From: Methanosarcinaceae archaeon
GTDB taxonomy: Archaea > Halobacteriota > Methanosarcinia > Methanosarcinales > Methanosarcinaceae
Reading direction: 5' to 3'
Length of the DNA stretch: 24,583 nt
Assembly: GCA_030594665.1 (NCBI GenBank)
Contig: JAUVET010000001.1
Span: 1-24,583 of the forward strand
In this document: positions 8,364 to 16,177 of the stretch, in pieces
Layout of the letters: every line of letters starts with the position of its first letter
Numbering within the stretch: position 1 is the first letter of the stretch
The notes under the pieces: model-generated
Told to the model about the DNA's origin: nothing
The model's database searches: none
What the model saw: only the letters and a program-made list of their open reading frames with translations
Program-made: the position numbers and the translations under genes

Positions 8364-9581
8364 ATGACCGATAAAACATCTCATAAAAGGTTGAATTATT
8401 ATACGGGGCAGTTATTAAATGCCGATGATTTCAAGGATGAACAGCTATATCATGCCGATGCGCTCAGGTCCCATAACAGGAACTTGCACACATGGGGTAT
8501 TGCACGGGGTCTTAATGTTGAAAAGATCGGTACAAAAAATGTAACAATCAGTCTGGGTATGGCTATTGATGGCTTGGGAAGACAGATCGTACTTGATGAA
8601 TTGAGAGAGATCGACCTGTCCCAATCAACAGCATCGTCCCTTTATCTTACAATATCATATAATGAAGAACAGACAGACTTCAGGGAGGGGGAAGGAGATC
8701 GATCATATGCCCGTATTAGCGAAGAGTGTATTATTGAATATGATACGAATGAACCTGATGAATTGTCAATGAAGATTATTCTGGCAAAACTTATATTTGA
8801 CCGGGAAAAAGATACGCTAAGCTCTATCGATCTGGAAGAACGTAGAAATGTAAAAAACATCGGAGGGGATGTAGAGGTCAAAAGTATCGATTTTTCATTG
8901 CCAACGAAAGAAGATCCTGATAAATTCCCCCGGATAAAGGGTGTGGCCGGGGTGAACCCGGGATTAGAGATCATCTCCAGGAACACTACACTGAAAGGAA
9001 ACCTGAACGTTTCCGGTACATTAACCGGAAAACTCAGCGAGAACATGGTTGGTACTGACCAGATTGCACAAAGATCTGTACCAATCTCCAGAATGAGCAC
9101 AATACAGTCTTCAGGTACTGCAGAAATAGGACCCAGATCCGAAGCAAAGGTGGATTTCACCGAACCCGGTACCAAACATCGTTTTTTTATAACGAGCGTA
9201 ATTCCCATTACTCCGAATTCAGTTATTGAATGGATGTGGCAGGTGGAAAAAGGTGATACCAGATCAATTCACTTTAGTGAAAAAATCAATTTATTGAAAC
9301 AAAAAGCAATTAAATTGAAACAACAGGCAATCAAATTAATTCAAAAAACAACTAACCTGATTTCAAAAAAAGGTAAATCCGGAACAGTTCTTTCTCAGGA
9401 GGGTATAAAGGAATCGGATATTGAAACGGTATCCCCATCTGCCCAAAAACAGCTTCAATACCAGAAGGTCGTACAGACTCTGGAGGAAGATAATAATAAA
9501 TTTTCATATGTACTGGTTGTTAAGAACTTCTCAAATAAAAAAGTAGAAGTGGAGTTCAAATATTATGAAATTCTGGAGTGA
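8364..9581 (+). CDS. eCIS peripheral baseplate / tail-fibre-like protein
   Basis: A 405-residue protein with a near-ideal SD (aaggaggag) before its ATG. The N-terminal region (RLNYYTGQLLNADDFKDEQ, YHADALRSHNRNLHTWGIARGLNVE, AIDGLGRQIVL, residues 8-80) is a conserved module that I recall from eCIS and phage-like clusters without an assigned function. Residues about 205-250 have fibre-type repeats (TLKGNLNVSGTLTGKLSENMVGTDQI). Residues about 304-340 form a Lys/Gln-rich amphipathic stretch (LLKQKAIKLKQQAIKLIQ) likely to be coiled coil. The C-terminus returns to beta strands (FSYVLVVKNFSNKKVEVEFKYYE). Role as fibre or fibre adaptor is inferred from position and repeat style. Confidence 0.65.
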   Translation: MTDKTSHKRLNYYTGQLLNADDFKDEQLYHADALRSHNRNLHTWGIARGLNVEKIGTKNVTISLGMAIDGLGRQIVLDELREIDLSQSTASSLYLTISYNEEQTDFREGEGDRSYARISEECIIEYDTNEPDELSMKIILAKLIFDREKDTLSSIDLEERRNVKNIGGDVEVKSIDFSLPTKEDPDKFPRIKGVAGVNPGLEIISRNTTLKGNLNVSGTLTGKLSENMVGTDQIAQRSVPISRMSTIQSSGTAEIGPRSEAKVDFTEPGTKHRFFITSVIPITPNSVIEWMWQVEKGDTRSIHFSEKINLLKQKAIKLKQQAIKLIQKTTNLISKKGKSGTVLSQEGIKESDIETVSPSAQKQLQYQKVVQTLEEDNNKFSYVLVVKNFSNKKVEVEFKYYEILE

Positions 9582-10696
9582 TGGGTGTGAAAATATCTGG
9601 TACAGTTCTAAATTCAAAGAATAATGAGCCGATCGCACTTGCAAAGATCAGGCTTGAAGTTCAGGATAAAGAAATAGGGACTCTTTTTTTCACTGACGAG
9701 CATGGTTATTATGAATTAAAATCCGATGATGATTATACCGGGCAGACTCTCACGTATACCATTGAAAAAGATGGTTTTGAAAAAAAAACGTTCAGTACCG
9801 TTATTGGTAAAGCAGAAATTCAGAAAAAATTTTTGTTGAGAGAAACTGAAGCTTTAAAAGAAAAGTTTGCATTATTAAAGGGATTTGTCTATGGAATTAT
9901 AATCGTTAGTGCAATAATTGGAATTTTAATTGCAGGTTTGATTGCAAGTACTCCAGTAGCAGAGTATGATAAAAATATTACTGTGGGATTAAATGACATG
10001 GTTTCCATAAACATGACCATTGATAAAAAATGGGATTGGATGCCATTTGTAAATCCGAATTGGGAACTTCAATCAGAAGAGCAATGGATACAATTTGATA
10101 AATTAAAAGGACAAAAATCGGACACAGTCCAAATTACGTTATTAACTCCTGATTTCCAGTTTAGCCCGGGAAAGAGGGAAGTGGATTTTTCTCTAATTAA
10201 TACAAAGTTAGACTTTATAGACTTTGTTGAATTGAAATTTTTTGCGGATGCTATGACATTAAACCTTAATGTCGAAGAGGAAAAGAAAAGGCCGGAATTG
10301 GATATAAAAGTTGAACCTACATTTGAAGACCCACAGAAATTCAGGATATTGATGAAAAATGTAGGAGATGGAGCTCCGTGGTGGACCTTAAGATCTGATA
10401 AGAACTGGATCGAACTGTGGAATGGCAGTGAAAGATATGATTCCAATAAACGCCGGTTTGATGATGGAGTGGTACATTTCAAAATAAATATGGCCAATAT
10501 CGAAGAAGAAAACAAAATTGTGGAAGGAAGTATTACATTGGGATATAATAATGACGGCAAAGATGTGATTCATATTTATGTTTGTAAAAAAGCTTCTTCA
10601 TTTGAAATAAATACAACGATCGAAAGCTGGTACTTGCCGGATTATTACGGCAAAACAGTGATGAACCCATCCTTGCCGAATATCTGTACGGCATGA
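9581..10696 (+). CDS. membrane-anchored protein: carboxypeptidase-regulatory-like domain, TM helix, two beta-sandwich ectodomains
   Basis: About 371 residues, last gene of the eCIS operon and overlapping the fibre gene stop. Residues 1-90 read as a CarboxypepD_reg-like/transthyretin-like sandwich (VKISGTVLNSKNNEPIALAKI, GTLFFTDEHGYYELKS, then KKTFSTVIG). After a charged linker (ETEALKEKFALLKG), residues about 99-125 are one strongly hydrophobic transmembrane helix. Beyond it are two similar domains with a 'WWxLxSxxxWIxLxxG' feel (NPNWELQSEEQWIQFDKLKG; APWWTLRSDKNWIELWNGS), like BACON-type domains that bind carbohydrate or protein. Positive residues precede the TM, so the ectodomains are predicted outside. 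Start options are GTG 9578, ATG 9581 and GTG 9587; GGAG at 9575-9578 best fits 9587. It could tether the injection machine to the membrane or be a surface receptor; neither is proven. Confidence 0.6.
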   Translation: MGVKISGTVLNSKNNEPIALAKIRLEVQDKEIGTLFFTDEHGYYELKSDDDYTGQTLTYTIEKDGFEKKTFSTVIGKAEIQKKFLLRETEALKEKFALLKGFVYGIIIVSAIIGILIAGLIASTPVAEYDKNITVGLNDMVSINMTIDKKWDWMPFVNPNWELQSEEQWIQFDKLKGQKSDTVQITLLTPDFQFSPGKREVDFSLINTKLDFIDFVELKFFADAMTLNLNVEEEKKRPELDIKVEPTFEDPQKFRILMKNVGDGAPWWTLRSDKNWIELWNGSERYDSNKRRFDDGVVHFKINMANIEEENKIVEGSITLGYNNDGKDVIHIYVCKKASSFEINTTIESWYLPDYYGKTVMNPSLPNICTA

Positions 10697-10705
10697 GATA
10701 AAAGG

Positions 10706-10716
10706 TATTTATATAG
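10706..10716 (+). promoter_or_regulatory. TATA-like box in the 180-nt spacer after the eCIS operon
   Basis: The spacer 10697-10876 has a good archaeal TATA-like sequence (tatttatatag) 10 nt after the operon stop. It would start transcription near 10740 and give the next gene a leader of about 135 nt. Within that leader a 7-bp stem is possible (gtggatt 10780-10786 with aatccac 10826-10832). No SD is visible at the next ATG. Nothing else recognisable is seen in the spacer. Confidence 0.35.
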
Positions 10717-10876
10717 TTGCATAAATGAGATTGTTCTATTTGAAACTATAACTAAAAACCAATACAACCGTCGCAGGTGGTGGATTCTATCGCTGCCAAC
10801 CTACTGGTTACCGCCCAAAATTACCAATCCACTGTCCACAACACAATTATGCATTTGCTAAACAAATAAAAATACC

Positions 10877-11629
10877 ATGGCTCCAATTAAATTGCTCCGG
10901 TCACTGTTGTTTTTATGTCTGTTTTTGATTCTAATTACAAATCCTGATGTGTGGCGTAGTACAGGTTTAACAGTACCTGAATTAAGTGATTATAATGATT
11001 CGGTTGCTGATTCAATTGTTGACCTGGATGTTGACTCAATTGCTGACACAGATGTTGACTTAGATGTTAACTTAGGATTTATATTTAGATTAATTTGCTT
11101 TATAGTTAATATCGGGATATATAAAACCATTTTAGGGGCATTTGTGGCTTCAATTGTATTTTTCATTTATAGGAGTGTAGTATACAAAGATACCTCGGTT
11201 GAAAAAATGTGCCGAGATCCCGGGGCTCCATCTGCATTGAAGAAGTGGAAAAATATTCCAAAGACAATACTATTTCAGTATTTAATTATCTTGATCCAAT
11301 GTATTTTATGGGCTGTTGTTTTTGTTCTTGGGCTTCTGTTTGATGTTTTTCCGAAAGGATTATTCATGAAGGGATTTGTGCTTGGTTCTGTTATGGCTTT
11401 AGTAAACATAGTGCCCATTTACTTTAAAATGTGGATTGAGTCAACTTATCCGAACAAATTGCTTGCGATTGGGTTTGCCAAAGGAATAATTGGAAACTAT
11501 ATCATGGGATTTACACTTGCATATATGATCTGGGATTTACCATTTGGTAAAGAACTCACTTTCTGCAACTGTCTTTGGCCAGATGGAAATGTCCCATTCT
11601 TTTTTAAACCATGGTGTAGATTTTTGTAA
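10877..11629 (+). CDS. unrecognised multi-spanning membrane protein with acidic VD-repeat ectoloop
   Basis: A 250-residue protein I cannot place in a family. An N-terminal hydrophobic segment (residues 5-21, LLRSLLFLCLFLILITN) looks like a signal peptide or first helix. It is followed by a polar, strongly acidic stretch (about 33-66) built from repeats of the type DSIVDLDVDSIADTDVDLDV. Four further hydrophobic stretches follow (about 68-84, 87-104, 134-158, 165-182) and another near 196-218. The C-terminal tail holds four cysteines or aromatics (FCNCLWPDGNVPFFFKPWCRFL). There is no SD before the ATG. Position just after the eCIS operon, on the same strand, allows a link but the 180-nt gap and TATA box argue for a separate unit. 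Confidence 0.6.
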   Translation: MAPIKLLRSLLFLCLFLILITNPDVWRSTGLTVPELSDYNDSVADSIVDLDVDSIADTDVDLDVNLGFIFRLICFIVNIGIYKTILGAFVASIVFFIYRSVVYKDTSVEKMCRDPGAPSALKKWKNIPKTILFQYLIILIQCILWAVVFVLGLLFDVFPKGLFMKGFVLGSVMALVNIVPIYFKMWIESTYPNKLLAIGFAKGIIGNYIMGFTLAYMIWDLPFGKELTFCNCLWPDGNVPFFFKPWCRFL

Positions 11630-11736
11630 TGTAGTTGGAGAGTAAACTACTCCCCTATGCTGCTATACGGCGAGGATGGAACCTCCTGCTTCATTCAGTT
11701 TTATGTTAATGCTAAGTTCATTTATAACTATACAGG

Positions 11737-11841
11737 TATTTATTTAACCAGTGCATCGTTGATAGTTGTGTTATGACGCAGGTGGTTTAACGAGTTAAGT
11801 ATAAAAACGGTGCTACCGCACGCGCGCAGCGCGGCATATTC
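11737..11841. repeat. dispersed intergenic repeat, copy 1 (partner at about 17130-17230)
   Basis: It aligns with 17130-17230 through gtat(t/c)t(a/g)ttta(a/g)cc(a/g)gtgc, then ggtttaacgagtt (11784-11796 versus 17170-17182, identical), then ataaaaac(g/a)gtgctacc(g/a)cacgcgc, a 3-nt loop, and gcgcggca. The small hairpin CGCGC-GCA-GCGCG at 11821-11833 is kept in copy 2 with a different loop (ATA). Unlike copy 2, no matching inverted end is found downstream, so this copy looks incomplete. Confidence 0.75.
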
Positions 11842-12224
11842 CCACACCACTGGCGCAAACGATATGGATTTTTCCGCGGCATTTAAATTTATAAAACAAC
11901 ATATCACAATACAGCATAGCGTTTATACATAGAAATGTTATTGCAAATGTTTATATTTTTATAACTTCCCTGATAATTATATATATATGCATTATAATTC
12001 TGGTTAATTCGACCGATCTAATTTTTTATGTAATGTTTGGAACATGCCGCCTGCAGTGGTCGCATTGGTTTTTGTTTTAGTTGCAGATAGAACGAACTCA
12101 TTTACACAGCTATACAAATACGTATACAGTAACCCGTTCCACTGCATTTCTTTAAATGGAAGTAAATCCAGAGCATCCTCATGGACACCTTTCTCAATCA
12201 AAATGATGACGTTTTAACATTCAG

Positions 12225-12266
12225 ATTAATAAAAGTAAATACCGCTGGAAAGATCACATATGAGGA
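12225..12266 (+). promoter_or_regulatory. promoter and RBS of the Cache-channel gene
   Basis: A TATA-like attaataaaag lies at 12225-12235 and GAGGA at 12262-12266, 6 nt before the ATG at 12273. Initiation 25-27 nt after the TATA box would fall near 12255 and give a very short leader that still includes the SD. Confidence 0.45.
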
Positions 12267-12272
12267 ATTGCA

Positions 12273-14387
12273 ATGGTCCAAGAAGATAAATATCAAAAAC
12301 ACATATTTCGAATATGTATACTGTGTTGCATAATCACTCTATTCTTAGTCCTGTTTCTCGGCTATACCTACATGCACAGCACCTCCTCCATGTTGGAAGA
12401 TGCAAAGGAAAATGCAAGGAACCAAGCTAAAGATGCTGCGGCTGAGATTGACAGCAATCTTGTAAACTTGATAACTATCTCCGAATCCATTACAAATGAC
12501 CTCAATTCAGGGAAACAGGAAGATGACAAGGTTTCTGCAAGACTGAAGAATACGCTGCAGGATCATCCGGAGTTATATGGTGTAGTGGCGGCATACAAAC
12601 CCTATGCATACAATTCGACGACCAGGCTTTATGCTCCTTACTATATATGGGAACAAAATGAACCGCAACTCATTCAAATTGAAGATGTTTATGATTACAC
12701 CCAACCAGATGTGAATGACGGGATCAGCCCCCGGACGGTTTGGTATCACCAACCGCTAGTTGAAGGTGCCGGATGGGTCGAACCCTATTTCGGAACAGCA
12801 AGTGACACATTACTTGTATTGTACGCTCTTCCTTTTTATCGCCCAAACGGATCAAACCAGGAGATAACACCTGTGGGAGTTACCTCAGCCGTTTATTCTT
12901 TAAACGGTGTACGATCTCTGGTCGGATCACTTGACTTGGGTAATACAGGCTATGGATTTATCCTGACAGATAGAGGAACTGTAGTTTCCCATCCAATTCA
13001 GGAATACCTCGGGAAAGATGTAAATGATCTACAGAATACTGATGATACTCTGCGGGCAATTACTCAAAATATAACCCATGGAAAGCACAAGGTTATCTTT
13101 AATGAGTTCACAGGCCAGAATTCATGGGTGTTCTATGAATTGATCCCATCAACAAACTGGACACTGGGAGTTGTCTTTGTTGAAGATGAGGTATTTCAGG
13201 AAACCAAAACGGTCGAACGACATTTAAGGATCTTATTCGGGATGTCGGTAATCGCATTCCTGTTCTTTTTAGCTATCCTTGTATCCCAGGCATATAAAGG
13301 TGGTTCCGATAAATTGTGGCTTGTTGTGATTATCTTTTCTGTGCTTTGCATTAGTGGTATGTTTTTTGTATGGGATATTGCGCTGGAAGACCCACCGGAT
13401 GAGAACAGTCAGGATGTAGAAGTTTTTGACAGGGTAGGTCTTGAAACGTCCCTGCATAAACATCTGGCATCTTATGAAGGTCAGGTGATACGTGTTCCAA
13501 CCGGTGTTTTTCTCCAGTCCCTTGAATTTACAAGTGCCAATAATGTGATTGTTACCGGTTATATTTGGCAGGATTATTCAGATGTTAAGATTGATGAATT
13601 TTCACCGGGTTTTATTTTCCCGGAAGCCGAAAGTGTAGACATTGAAGAGATTTATAAGGAAAATGATACAATTGGATGGTATTTCAGGGCTGTTTTGCGC
13701 CAATCATTCGATTATTCAAGATATCCATTTGACCGGGAAGATGTCTGGATAAGACTCTGGCATAAGGATTTCTACCAAAATATCATTCTCATTCCTGATC
13801 TAAATTCTTATGACAGTTTATATCCGGAGTCTAAACCAGGTTTAGAAAAGAATTTTGTCCTGGAAGGATGGAGTATTCAAAATACATTCTTCAGCTACAG
13901 GAGTAACAGCTATAACGCAAATTTCGGGGTAGGGGATTATCAGCAGGAATTCCCTGAACTTTACTACAATGTTGGTCTGAAAAGGGATATAATAGGTTCG
14001 ATCATCTCTAATTTGATCCCACTTATTGTAGTGTCATTCCTATTGTTCGCAGTTCTTATGATCTCAACAACGGATGATAGGAATATTCGTTTGTATGGTT
14101 TCAGTTCGGCCATAGTTCTGTCATATTGTGCCGCCCTGTTCTTTGTACTTATTGTGTCACATATTTCCCTGAGAGAGAAACTGGCTGCTACCGGAGTCAT
14201 TTATCTTGAGTATTTCTATTTTGTAATATATTTTGTCCTGCTGTGTGTATCTATTAATTCCGTTCTGCTTGCTTCCTGCATTGAGAATAAATTTGTCGAT
14301 TACAGGGACAATTTGATCTTTAAGCTACTGTATTGGCCGATCGTACTGGGCATGCTTTTAATAATTACGATTATTAATTTCTACTAA
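12273..14387 (+). CDS. dCache sensor fused to a pentameric ligand-gated ion channel-like module
   Basis: A 704-residue integral membrane protein. TM1 is residues 12-33. Residues about 37-310 are an extracytoplasmic double-Cache domain (RTVWYHQPLVEGAGWVEPYF, LYALPFY, GYGFILTDRGTVVSHP). TM2 (318-338) and TM3 (348-368) flank a short polar loop. Residues about 385-568 look like a Cys-loop/Pro-loop receptor ectodomain: RVPTGVFLQSLEFTSANNVIV-type beta1-2, VTGYIWQDY, then SRYPFDREDVWI, where Y-P-F-D corresponds to the F-P-x-D loop. The flanking cysteines are absent, as in prokaryotic members. LKRDIIGSIISNLIPLIVV opens M1 (573-597) with its conserved Arg and Pro. M2 is 608-629, M3 640-668 and M4 682-702, with no long M3-M4 loop. 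Expected role: a chemosensor in which Cache ligand binding gates or tunes an ion pore. The channel call rests on motif and topology, not on a search. Confidence 0.72.
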   Translation: MVQEDKYQKHIFRICILCCIITLFLVLFLGYTYMHSTSSMLEDAKENARNQAKDAAAEIDSNLVNLITISESITNDLNSGKQEDDKVSARLKNTLQDHPELYGVVAAYKPYAYNSTTRLYAPYYIWEQNEPQLIQIEDVYDYTQPDVNDGISPRTVWYHQPLVEGAGWVEPYFGTASDTLLVLYALPFYRPNGSNQEITPVGVTSAVYSLNGVRSLVGSLDLGNTGYGFILTDRGTVVSHPIQEYLGKDVNDLQNTDDTLRAITQNITHGKHKVIFNEFTGQNSWVFYELIPSTNWTLGVVFVEDEVFQETKTVERHLRILFGMSVIAFLFFLAILVSQAYKGGSDKLWLVVIIFSVLCISGMFFVWDIALEDPPDENSQDVEVFDRVGLETSLHKHLASYEGQVIRVPTGVFLQSLEFTSANNVIVTGYIWQDYSDVKIDEFSPGFIFPEAESVDIEEIYKENDTIGWYFRAVLRQSFDYSRYPFDREDVWIRLWHKDFYQNIILIPDLNSYDSLYPESKPGLEKNFVLEGWSIQNTFFSYRSNSYNANFGVGDYQQEFPELYYNVGLKRDIIGSIISNLIPLIVVSFLLFAVLMISTTDDRNIRLYGFSSAIVLSYCAALFFVLIVSHISLREKLAATGVIYLEYFYFVIYFVLLCVSINSVLLASCIENKFVDYRDNLIFKLLYWPIVLGMLLIITIINFY

Positions 14388-14430
14388 TTTCAAACAGATC
14401 AAGCAGTATTGCATCCGGAAGTCAATCCAT

Positions 14431-14454
14431 AATTTAAAATAAATTCACGTGAAT
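14431..14454 (+). promoter_or_regulatory. leaderless promoter with 12-bp palindrome
   Basis: A TATA-like aatttaaaat at 14431-14440 lies about 25-30 nt before ATG 14465, and there is no SD in between, so the mRNA probably begins at or next to the start codon. A perfect palindrome attcacgtgaat occupies 14443-14454 between the TATA box and the inferred start, which is a typical place for a repressor site in archaea. Confidence 0.5.
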
Positions 14455-14464
14455 ATATGTTAAT

Positions 14465-16081
14465 ATGCAAATTCTAATTACCTATATCATCGATGCCGCC
14501 ATAATAATCGGTTTTATTGCTTTATTTTTATTATCCGATATTCTTCTCAAAAACCGTTTTAAACTCCCAATTTCCGGCATAGGCGCAGACCTTGCGATCG
14601 GTGCATTTGTTATTCAGATGGCGGTATTGGCTAATCTATTGACAGGCGAAAATATCGCTGACGTAGCAGTCATACAGGTAAATATGGCAATATCTCTTGT
14701 ATTTGCGGGTGTGTGGGTGCTGTGCGTCTGGCTGCCTACAAAGAACACGACTGCTGTGATCGGAGTTTCATACATTGTAGGTACGGCTGCACTTGCTACA
14801 TCGGTATGGAATCTTTTAGGAACACACCAGACAAACACTGTTCCCATAATCGCAGTTTCGGCACTTGGTATTGGCGGAATAGGGTTTTTGCTAGCCAATT
14901 CGCTGTACAAGGAGCATATCTCACAGAGGTTCGAAAATATTACAAGTGATACCACTGCATACGACCTGACAGAAGCCTGTCGAAAAAGCGCGGCTGGTGT
15001 TTATTCTATCGACCCTGTGCAGCCTGCGGTTGATATTATAAGGGGTGCGATTCGAAACCATGATTATACAACTGCCAGAATTGGTATCCGTTCGATCTCA
15101 GGATTTGGTGCAAAGGTTATAACCGGGTCAAAGGGTACGGTGACTATTGCCAAACACTTGGATTCGCATTTGTACCAGATCGGGATATTGGCTATGCTGG
15201 AAAAGGAAAGTGGTACACTTGGTGAGGTAATAGGTGCTATTGGTGAGATCGGTTATATATCTTCAACGTCTGGCAGTGAATCTGCGACAGTTGATGGTCT
15301 TGTTACAATTGATTCAACTTTTGAAGCTTTGAAAAATCATGCGCATGATGAAAAGGCACAGCAAAAGTTAGCGGCAGTAACCGGTAAGATAGCTGTTGCA
15401 TCGGCAGGTTCAAAGCAGATAGATCCAGTGGAAAAAGCGGTTGTGATTCTCAAAAACATAGGTTCGGCTGCATCTGCGAATTACCATGACGTAGCATTGC
15501 TTGAGGTTAAGGGTGCGCTTATGGAGATTGCAAAACTGTCCAGTGAAAATGAACTGTTTGCATCAACTAAACAGGCTGTGACGGCACTTCGTGATATCGG
15601 GCTCAAGTCATCCCAGCAGCAGAGGGAAGGGAAGAAGCCCAGGGCTTTGTGGGAGGTTATATCAGGTATGCGGGAACTTGGTGAATCACTCGGAAGTTCA
15701 GGTATTGGAGATGTTGTTGGCGCGCTTCGTGATATTGGGATCGCAGTGGTGCGGAACCATTCCGAAACTGAGGTTTCAAGGATTGTGACAGCGATCGAGC
15801 ATATGGGTGAGTATGCATCACAGAACGGTTTTGATGAAAGTGCATCGGGAGCGGTTGGAGCGATTATGGAAATATGTGATACATCGATCAAGGAACAACT
15901 CAGGGGGGCAGTGACATCATCCGCAGCGGCTCTCTCCAGATTGTCAAGGGTTGGGGCATTGTCTGTTATTGTAAATGATGCTGTTTTTGATCTTGGTAAG
16001 TATAAGGGTACGGATTCGGAGGGCGAGATGTATTCTTTTTTTGATGATGTTTACCAGAGGATGTCGCAGGGTCATAAGTGA
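14465..16081 (+). CDS. membrane protein with five N-terminal helices and a helical-repeat cytoplasmic domain
   Basis: A 538-residue protein of no family I can name. Five hydrophobic stretches lie within residues 5-145 (for example IIGFIALFLLSDILL, LAIGAFVIQMAVLANLL, AISLVFAGVWVLCVWLP, and GIGGIGFLLANSLY). The remaining roughly 390 residues are soluble and repetitive, with HEAT/armadillo-like helical pairs containing the theme 'A(V/L)..LR(D/E)IG......': VIGAIGEIGYISS, AVVILKNIGSAAS, AVTALRDIGLKSS, VISGMRELGESLG, VVGALRDIGIAVV, IVTAIEHMGEYAS, AVGAIMEICDTS. Spacing of repeats is roughly 35-45 residues. It lies 77 nt downstream of the Cache-channel gene in the same direction but has its own promoter. 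A scaffold or signalling partner for a membrane complex is a guess. Confidence 0.7.
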   Translation: MQILITYIIDAAIIIGFIALFLLSDILLKNRFKLPISGIGADLAIGAFVIQMAVLANLLTGENIADVAVIQVNMAISLVFAGVWVLCVWLPTKNTTAVIGVSYIVGTAALATSVWNLLGTHQTNTVPIIAVSALGIGGIGFLLANSLYKEHISQRFENITSDTTAYDLTEACRKSAAGVYSIDPVQPAVDIIRGAIRNHDYTTARIGIRSISGFGAKVITGSKGTVTIAKHLDSHLYQIGILAMLEKESGTLGEVIGAIGEIGYISSTSGSESATVDGLVTIDSTFEALKNHAHDEKAQQKLAAVTGKIAVASAGSKQIDPVEKAVVILKNIGSAASANYHDVALLEVKGALMEIAKLSSENELFASTKQAVTALRDIGLKSSQQQREGKKPRALWEVISGMRELGESLGSSGIGDVVGALRDIGIAVVRNHSETEVSRIVTAIEHMGEYASQNGFDESASGAVGAIMEICDTSIKEQLRGAVTSSAAALSRLSRVGALSVIVNDAVFDLGKYKGTDSEGEMYSFFDDVYQRMSQGHK

Positions 16082-16106
16082 AAGATGAAGTCGGTACATT
16101 TCGAAG

Positions 16107-16168
16107 GATATATGTATTGCAATTGCGTTTTATCTGTACTGTAATACATATTAAAATATTCCGGAGAA
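16107..16168 (+). promoter_or_regulatory. upstream region and RBS of ftr
   Basis: The 96-nt spacer contains two AT-rich candidates for a TATA box, gatatatgta (about 16107-16116) and catattaaaat (about 16147-16157). A strong SD, ggagaagg, lies at 16161-16168, 9 nt before ATG 16178. The upstream TATA is favoured because initiation from the downstream one would fall inside the gene and lose the SD. Confidence 0.4.
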
Positions 16169-16177
16169 GGGATTTTA

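Larger units (their letters stand above)
11630..12272. other. 640-nt spacer without a convincing gene
   Basis: Just after the stop is a short possible hairpin (gtagt 11630-11634 pairing with actac about 10 nt on), followed by cccct, which is a weak terminator candidate at best. Then comes the dispersed repeat described separately (11737-11841). The stretch about 11880-12000 is very AT-rich, with several TATA-like words. A 65-codon minus-strand frame at 12004-12201 was judged unconvincing. The last 50 nt hold the promoter and SD of the next gene. Confidence 0.6.

Noticed and set aside
1..10696. Prophage or type VI secretion interpretation of the contractile cluster
   Set aside because: No capsid, portal, terminase, integrase or TssJLM genes are visible. 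LysM tube protein, PAAR and double-J order fit eCIS better, though the left part is unseen.
12004..12201. 65-codon minus-strand frame in the spacer before the Cache-channel gene
   Set aside because: It starts at TTG, has no SD and no recognisable motif. Composition hints at a possible old coding remnant but not enough to call.
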